A DNA stretch of 64,000 nt, taken from Liolophura sinensis. Lineage: Eukaryota > Mollusca > Polyplacophora > Chitonida > Chitonidae. Shown one piece after another: positions 57,816 through 64,000 of this stretch. Made by a program: the position numbers and the translations under genes. Within the stretch, counting starts at the first letter, position 1. The number at the start of each line of letters is the position of its first letter. The stretch spans positions 11,043,501-11,107,500 of the forward strand of contig NC_088303.1 in assembly GCF_032854445.1 (NCBI RefSeq), given 5' to 3'. The notes under the pieces were generated by a model. It searched no databases and was not told the DNA's origin. It worked only from the letters and a program-made list of their open reading frames with translations.

Positions 57816-58790
57816 TTCCAGGTCTTTATGCTGTTCATTTACAAGCTGATGTTTAGAAACATGTGATATGTCACTAGGTGTACAATGGTCTGATTCATCA
57901 TTATCAATGCAGTCGCCTTGAGTAAACATTTGTGTAAGAAATGTATCTTGTAAGTCCGTTACTGTGTTTTGGCCGTTATTAGAAAGTTTGTTTGACATAG
58001 ACCTCGTTACAGCACAAGGGGGATACAAATCTGGAATTTCTTTCTCAACAGGATCAACAGTTTGATTTAAACAAGGTTTATCAGTCACAATAGGATTAAC
58101 CATTACTTTGTCACCAGCAAGATCATTACCAAGTAGTAGATGAATTCCTTTAAAAGGCAAAGTAGGCCTAATGCCGACAGTAACAGGACCCGAAATAATA
58201 TCTGATGACAAGTAAGCTTTGTGAAGAGGCGCAGATTCAAATTCAGCAGAGCTTACACCTCTAATTAATGCATTTAATCCAGAATATGACTCATCAGAAA
58301 ATGGCAAAACATCTTGTAACAATAAAGACTGAGAAGCTCCAGTATCTCTTAATACCCTGATCTTTGTATCACAAGACATGTCACTTTTAAGTGAGACTTT
58401 ACCGTCACAAATAAATGGCTCATAAACCTTCATAACATTATCCTGTGAATTCTGTGTACAATCTACTGGTGGAGTCTTAACATAATCAAATGCATCAACA
58501 TTGTTCACTATATCAGACTTTTTAGCAGTAACACACAAACCAGTAGGCTTGGAGCCATCCTCCTGTTCTTGCCTTCTCTTTAAAGCATAACAATTTGATA
58601 TGACATGGCCTGGCTTCCTACAAAAATTACATGTAACCCTGCTAAACTGTCTATCAGTAAATGTATGGTCAGACCTTCGTTGAGTAGTGTTCGAAACTTC
58701 TTTGATCACCTGATTTGTCAAAATTTTGAGCCTGTTTCGGTGGGCCTGAATTTGAGTCAAATGAACCGCTGGAAAAGGGTTGAAGCTTTC
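57816..58790 (-). pseudogene. Ty3/gypsy gag zinc knuckle and aspartic protease
   Basis: Minus frame with a zinc knuckle CNFCRKPGHVISNC (CX2CX4HX4C) at about 58,631-58,590, followed by a retropepsin-like domain: VLRDTGASQSLLL (active-site Asp near 58,346) and the later HLLLGNDLAG. The frame begins inside LTR-derived sequence because the 5' LTR and gag capsid region are deleted, so the apparent N-terminus is not genuine. The frame is lost near 57,815, where integrase continues in another frame. Confidence 0.85.
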
Positions 58791-58825
58791 TAATTTAGAA
58801 ACTGACGGCAGTCGTGCACATAACA

Positions 58826-59229
58826 TGAGTGATATAGGGATGTAAAATTGCACTGTACGTGTATTATGACATAAGCTGCTGAGCTCAGATTGGAACGTCA
58901 TGACACAAATGTTTCTTTTTCCACGTCATGGCATCTGGGTGTAAACTATCAAAGATGTAGAAACAGAAACGATGTCTTTAAAGTGTGCGAAATAACACTT
59001 TCATCACTGAGGAAAATTCCGATAGTTCACCTTTATATAAATCACAAAAGCAAATCTGACAAGTAAACGAATTTAAATTCTTTTATTTGTAGACATAAGC
59101 AGTATGAAATCATATTACTCTCAGAGGCAAACGTACCGGCGGTGGTGTTGCGTGAAACACTCGATGTTGTTTAAAAGGTAATCTCTGTTTAACATGTATA
59201 TTTGCACGCGGCCCGCAACTAACAGCGGG
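58826..59229. other. No feature seen
   Basis: Flank of the retroelement. No matching target duplication with the left end was found, consistent with end loss. Confidence 0.45.
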
Positions 59230-59490
59230 ATAGAAGAGTGAACCTTCTTAAGGTCTTCAAAAAACGGACACATCGTTTCATTTAGTTATTTTAACTTAAG
59301 CCATTTTATCACCAATTAAATCAGTTCTGAAACATATTCAGATCTGAAGGAAATCTTGGATACAGCTGTTTGAGTTCTGCATGTGTTAACTTGCCCTAGA
59401 GGGAACAGTCCTCTCGTTTAGAATATACAGCGACTGAGTTCATACTGTAGGTAACAAGTTGACAGGTAAATGACATGGATACCACTATGT
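59230..59490 (+). repeat. C1q-locus intron fragment, inverted
   Basis: Reverse complement of about 37,650-37,885 (intron of copy B): CTTCAAAAAACGGACACATCG, ATTCAGATCTGAAGGAAATC, GATACAGCTGTTTGAGTTCT and GGTAACAAG. No exon accompanies it. A stray piece of the duplicated locus. Confidence 0.75.
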
Positions 59491-60482
59491 TTGTATCGAC
59501 TCTCCTTGTCTGAGGCCGGCCTGTCTCACCAGACTCGCTCTTAGAGCTCGGTCGCCCTGAGACAAGAATAGCTGCATTCGAGATCACACGCCTTTCTACG
59601 TGTACCCAGACAAGACTCGTGTATAGATGGGCGCCATCAGCGCAGTTATTCCCCCCTATATCTGGGGATAATTGTTGATAGAGAAGTATCAGATATTTAA
59701 TAAGTATTTTCAGATTCCTTGAGTCTAAATCTCTACCAATTAGATAAAATCAAGAAACTGCCTGCATCCGAAATAATCGAAAACATCCAAAAAATGAACT
59801 ATTTACTCAAGTATTAACTAATGAATATTAAGTTATCCAACATTGCGGCGCCCACCAAAGACGACATGGTTTTTTTAAATTTTGATTCATAATTGTTCCG
59901 CTTAACCCCGGGTTGTGGATACGGGCTGTGTCTTCATCGTGTTGATTTAGATCGCCACAATGGATATATAAACAGTTCCAATCAAAGCACAACTGGGGTC
60001 CATGTATTATTATCGATAACTTATATACTAGCAAGGTACACGGTTTCAATACTGATTTCACTCGTTCGCCTAGAACATGCCTTGCGCTTTTCGGGCATCA
60101 TTGAAAACCGCTGGCTGCTTCCCTCTGATTCCGTCCTATTTTCGTACTTTATATAGTTTGTGTTAAACGACCTTCTGGGAATTGACCTTGCCATTACTGA
60201 TCTGGAACGTCAAACTTGGTAGTCGGCTAGAACGAATGTCTGTTTCGACGAGTGGATTAGATAGGTGAACCTCGATATCTCACCTACTGAGAGATACAGA
60301 GGTTTTGCATTTTAAGTCATTGTCTCAAAGCAAACATTTTTATAGTAATTAAAAATGTATAACCGAAATGATGTTGAGTGACCAAAACAAACAAGCGATT
60401 TTTCCTGTCGTCAGCTGTTAAAACGACATTCGCCTAACAAACATCAGCTGTTTTACGAATTCTTATGCTAATATTAGTTTTT
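59491..60482. other. No gene seen
   Basis: A GC-richer patch at about 59,495-59,640 lies next to the C1q intron fragment but shows no recognisable protein. The rest is AT-rich. Confidence 0.45.
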
Positions 60483-60491
60483 AAGTGGACA

Positions 60492-60761
60492 CGGGACCTC
60501 CGCGGGCTCAGTTCTTTAGCGCGCTAGCGCAGCGTAATGACCCAGGAGCCTCTCACCAATGCGGTCGCTGTGAGGTCAAGTCCAGCTCATGCTAGCTTCC
60601 TCTCCGGCCGTAAGTGGGTAGATCTGTCAGCAACCTGTGGATGGTGGTGGGTTTCCCCCGGGCACTACCCGGCTTACTCCCACCATAATGCTGGCCGCCG
60701 TCGTATAAGTGAAATATTCTTGAGTACGGCGTAAAACACCAGTAAAATAAATAAATACATC
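60492..60761 (+). mobile_element. tRNA-derived SINE, full length, with TSD
   Basis: The best-preserved copy: tRNA-like head (GGCTCAGTTCTTTAGCGCGC), B-box GTGAGGTCAAGTCC, conserved centre, GCCGTCGTATAAGTGAAATA, GAGTACGGCGTAAAACACC and an AAATAAATA tail. Flanked by a 9-bp target duplication AAGTGGACA (60,483-60,491 and 60,762-60,770). Confidence 0.95.
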
Positions 60762-60770
60762 AAGTGGACA

Positions 60771-61021
60771 TTTGTGTAGCGATTCTCGCTCGGGCACTCG
60801 CTGGCTCAGTCATTTGAGGTGTTGGATATCGATGTGGATCACAAATTCTTAACCTTTAAGGGCTCAAGCTTTTACTCATCGTCCGCTTGGTTTGCCTCGT
60901 AACTAGTAAAGTGCTATGGTTTCCTCCGGGCTCTGCACAGTTTCCCTAACCATATGTTTTGCAGAGGGATAATAGAACATTCATTTACTTTACTGTAGGT
61001 ATATGGTAGCCTGTCCGAAGA
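60771..61021. other. No gene; faint SINE remnant
   Basis: GGTTTCCTCCGGGCTCTGCAC near 60,920 resembles the SINE central block but the flanks do not. Confidence 0.4.
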
Positions 61022-61906
61022 TTATTTACTACATGTACATAAGGTCTTGAAATTGGAAATTGCTCAAACATAAATGGCATAGTCCGAACTGCTTTATTTT
61101 TGTTAAGCATTTATTTTTGAGAACTTTTCATTTATATTATAAGCATCAGGTGATGAAAACAAAGCTTTACAGAAAAAGCCAGATTTTTTAATAAAAAAGA
61201 AAAGTTTCTTCTAAACACTTTATCCCTTATCAGATCAGAGGAAAGCAAAAAAAAACAAACAAACAGATTTGACAATAAAATCCAACTCAATTCAGGCATG
61301 TATGCATGAGTCAGGCCTATCCATAGTGTAACAGTTATTACATATAGGGCAAAATTCCATCCATAAAGATTACCTATAATGTAATAATGAATCCATTATG
61401 TGTAGTAAGTGCTACCCGTATAATGTCATACCCTTGACAAAAATAACATTTGACATAAATTCCTGTACACTGGAATGTAAAGTAGAAAGCACAAAGTACA
61501 GAAGTAGCTGAACGACTTCAGTTGAGTTTGGGATAGTTTATTTATCGTCTATTATCCAACAAACCAATGTCCATTTAGCGAGTGGATAACGATTCATATC
61601 GATGTAAGGTGTTGAAATGCATAATTCTTTTTCATTTATTTATTCATTTACTTATTGATTTATTTGTATATTAGGTAAATTGGTTGATTTTATGATCAAT
61701 ACATCGGTATTTCAGTACATGTCTGCAGCTTTACTTGTGCACAAATCTCCTATTATTGTTATATTTACTGAAAGAACTGTTCCCATTAGGTTCTTGTAGA
61801 GGAACTTAATATCACTACAACAATCGCCACAACATCAAAGTATTCTATAACAACCCATACTCTGGAGAAAACGTCAGCCCTTTCTCAACCAGCGGGATAT
61901 ATCTGT

Positions 61907-62430
61907 ACGTATGCCACAACTCTACAAAGATTCCAAAAAGGCATCAGTCCCAAGTTCAAGCTCGATTTACGGCGGAATCTGGAAGCTGTACCACCAAACT
62001 TGTAGTTGCTCTCTTAACGAAGTTATTGCAAAAAGTACAGTCAGAAAAAGTACTTCAGCAAAATCAACACAAAAACTCTCTTGAAAACTGCTAACGTCTC
62101 ACTGAAGAACTAGACAGTCAAATACATATAACGTATCGTCATATGTCTACTTGGGATTTCTCCACTCTTTGTACTACAATTCCTTACACAGATTTAAATG
62201 ACATTCGATATACAGGTTCTACCAAGTCCATAAAACTGTCACTTTGTCAGTCATATGGGACGGAAATCAAAACAGAAGGAATCGTTTTTCGGCCTACATC
62301 AAACATGTTAGAAGTAACATCTAAATATGACCAAAGGCTCGAGTCTGTGATATACCGTTTTGAGCCAAAGCCAGGTGCTCAGGATTGCTTGGAGAGTTTA
62401 CACGCTCAAACAAACCACTGATCACTACCA
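61907..62430 (+). pseudogene. Reverse-transcriptase relic, + strand (copy B)
   Basis: MPQLYKDSKK, ARFTAESGSCTTKLVVALLT (other frame), STWDFSTLCTTIPYTDLND and ESVIYRFEPKPGAQDCLESL. It is the counterpart of 27,931-28,395 but retains the TTIPYTDL block that copy A has lost (copy A goes from TTIP directly to the later block). Confidence 0.6.
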
Positions 62431-62555
62431 TCTCTAGTTTACACCAGCTTTATTACAATTATTAGTTTACTATATGATGACAATCTTAAATACGGGTGCA
62501 ACATTTGTAGTTTTCAACAGAGTAGGTTTACGATCACACTCTCCCAATTAGCAGC

Positions 62556-62668
62556 GTTGTTTAAGCTACATGGTAACGTTCACTACCTAAAGTGTTGTTG
62601 AAGCTACATGGTAACGTTCACTACCTAAAGTGTTGTTTAAGCTACATGGTGATATTCACTACCTAAAG
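62556..62668. repeat. 38-bp tandem repeat, three copies (copy B)
   Basis: Same array as 28,506-28,618, same length and copy number. Confidence 0.9.
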
Positions 62669-62789
62669 ATGGAACAATGAGCGTTAATGCTCATAGTCCT
62701 GACAAGGCTAAGGTACCATCGCCGTTTTCCATTCAGTTTACAATCGTATGTTAATTTGAATTTATCCTTACAGTTTTTTTTATAACTAA

Positions 62790-63480
62790 AGATAGAACGT
62801 CTAAAGGTAGACATATGACGACACGGTATATGTATTTGACTGTCTAGTTCTTCAGTGAGACGTTTGCAGTTTTTAAGAAAGTATTTGCTGTTGTACAGAA
62901 GTAGTTTTGTCTGACTGTACTTTTGCAATACCTTCGTTAAGAGAGTAAGAGTTAAGAGAGATTTTTTGTAAAGGTTTCGAGATCGGAGAGGACAATTTTC
63001 TAATTAGCTCTTATATTTATGTTTTTCGGCTCTGAAGACTTCGGACCAACTTTTGTAATACCTTCGTTAAGAGAGCAACTATAAGTTTGGTGGTACAGCT
63101 TCCAGATTCCGCCGTAAATCGAGCTTGGTCTTGGGATTTATTTTTGTACAATTGTGGCATATGTACGGATGTATCCCTCTGGTTGAGAAAGGGCTGATGT
63201 TTTCTCCAGAGTATGGTTTGTTATACAATACGTTGATGTTGTGGCGATTGATGTACTGATATTCAGCTTCTCTACAAGAACCTGATGGGAATAGTTCTTC
63301 CAGTAAATATAACATTATTAGGAGATTTGTGCACAAGAAGAGTAATTTGAAAACCATCAATATGAAGGTTATCAAGTGCCTTTCGCGCAGTAAAGCTCTT
63401 CAGAACTCAGTTTGACTGTCTTCTGAGCATCGGTATTCGTATAAAGGATTGGATACACGAATTTTTTCTTTACAACCTTG
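62790..63480 (-). pseudogene. Reverse-transcriptase relic, - strand (copy B)
   Basis: Counterpart of 28,963-29,760. On the minus strand, the ARFTAESGSCTTK-type block is near 63,120 and MPQLYKN near 63,160. The DFSTLHTTIPYTDL block is lost with the deletion near 62,790. Confidence 0.55.
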
Positions 63481-64000
63481 GACCAAATGTCAATGCCTGA
63501 AGGTTCTACCTTCTCCCCTTTAGACTAATTTTTTCTTAAGAATTCAAGCTCCGAAAGGAAAATTTTCCAGTTAGCTCTTATATTTATGTTTCCCGGCTGT
63601 GAATACTTCGGACCAATCACCATTATTTACAACATTAAGGTTACTAGTCATGAGATGTTTCCAGGGATTGAAACTAAAGTCTGACGATGCACAGTCACAA
63701 ATGTATCGCCCAGATGTATACTTAGACGCGGAATTATATCTCTTGGATGCGATGTGTTCGGTGTATTAGTGGGAATTATGCATATTTGGACTCTCGTATG
63801 TTGAAACAGAAAGTGTAGAACTGGACGTTGCTCAATATTTTAAGAGAAAGTGCATAGAATAATGTGCGTAGAGCGTGTATGCAATATGGTTGTTTTAGAC
63901 AAACCTACAGGATAGTTCACAGTCATATTGCTCTGAACCGAGTTCCTTAACTTCCTCACACCATGGCACTCGAACAGCTGTGTTGTGTTAATGTCGTGTT

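Larger units (their letters stand above)
55263..58825 (-). mobile_element. Ty3/gypsy retrotransposon, Gmr1-like gene order, deleted for RT and gag
   Basis: On the minus strand, in order: LTR terminus (58,825-58,785), zinc knuckle and protease, integrase (zinc-binding, DDE core, C-terminal part), pre-RT linker, RNase H, and 3' LTR (55,998-55,263). Integrase upstream of RT/RNase H is the reverse of normal Ty3/gypsy order and is known from the Gmr1-like group. Reverse transcriptase itself is missing, as are nearly all of the 5' LTR and most of gag. At least two frameshifts and one in-frame stop add to this. A non-autonomous, dead copy. Confidence 0.88.
61022..64000. repeat. Segmental duplication, copy B (partner 27,028-30,339), cut by window end
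   Basis: Long direct match to copy A. The about 400 bp at 61,506-61,906 are in the opposite orientation relative to copy A, and about 300 bp are missing near 62,785. It still matches copy A at the last base of the window. Confidence 0.9.

Noticed and set aside
58605-58793. Plus-strand frame in the retroelement
   Set aside because: Antisense shadow of the gag zinc-knuckle region.

Overview
This is a window of animal nuclear DNA, AT-rich and intron-bearing, most likely from a mollusc or another lophotrochozoan. The grounds are an intron-containing cdc25 gene, a cluster of secreted C1q-domain genes, many copies of a tRNA-derived SINE whose conserved 3' half ends in TAAAACACCAATCAAATAAATA-like sequence, and a Ty3/gypsy element. 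The species cannot be named from the sequence. Gene density is low: two genes can be assembled with every exon in phase, one more is nearly complete, and most of the rest is repeats and decayed copies.

Region 1-18.4 kb has no convincing gene. It holds a 50-bp satellite (about 4.15-5.43 kb), several SINE copies, and at least five low-copy diverged dispersed repeats. Region 18.5-21.5 kb is a complete six-exon cdc25 phosphatase gene on the + strand (403 aa) with the HCEFSSERGP active site and an AATAAA signal. Region 21.7-25.8 kb holds SINEs, a 21/42-bp minisatellite, the relic of a Crypton/DUF3504-type tyrosine recombinase (about 24.4 kb) and a foldback repeat (about 25.7 kb).

Region 26-54 kb is a segmentally duplicated C1q locus. 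The repeating unit is a reverse-transcriptase fossil, then a minisatellite, then a C1q gene. One copy is intact (49,546-51,378, +). One is complete except for a single extra base in its signal-peptide exon (36,786-38,722, -). Two are truncated or deleted (31.6-33.2 kb and 44.8-45.2 kb, -). One is broken by a SINE with target-site duplication (39.6-40.3 kb, -). An old exon fragment lies at 26.1 kb and an intron fragment at 59.3 kb. Part of the unit (27.0-30.3 kb) recurs at 61.0-64.0 kb and runs off the window, so another C1q copy may lie just beyond the right edge.

Region 55.3-58.8 kb is a Ty3/gypsy element on the - strand with integrase upstream of RNase H (Gmr1-like gene order). Its reverse transcriptase, most of gag and most of the 5' LTR are gone. 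A solo LTR of the same family sits at 42.7-43.5 kb, and an inverted duplicate at 53.8 kb preserves the empty site.

No bacterial-type system, CRISPR array, rRNA or convincing tRNA gene was seen. The novelty here is genomic: a birth-and-death C1q cluster with GGX-rich rather than collagen N-terminal regions, riding on duplications built around reverse-transcriptase relics.
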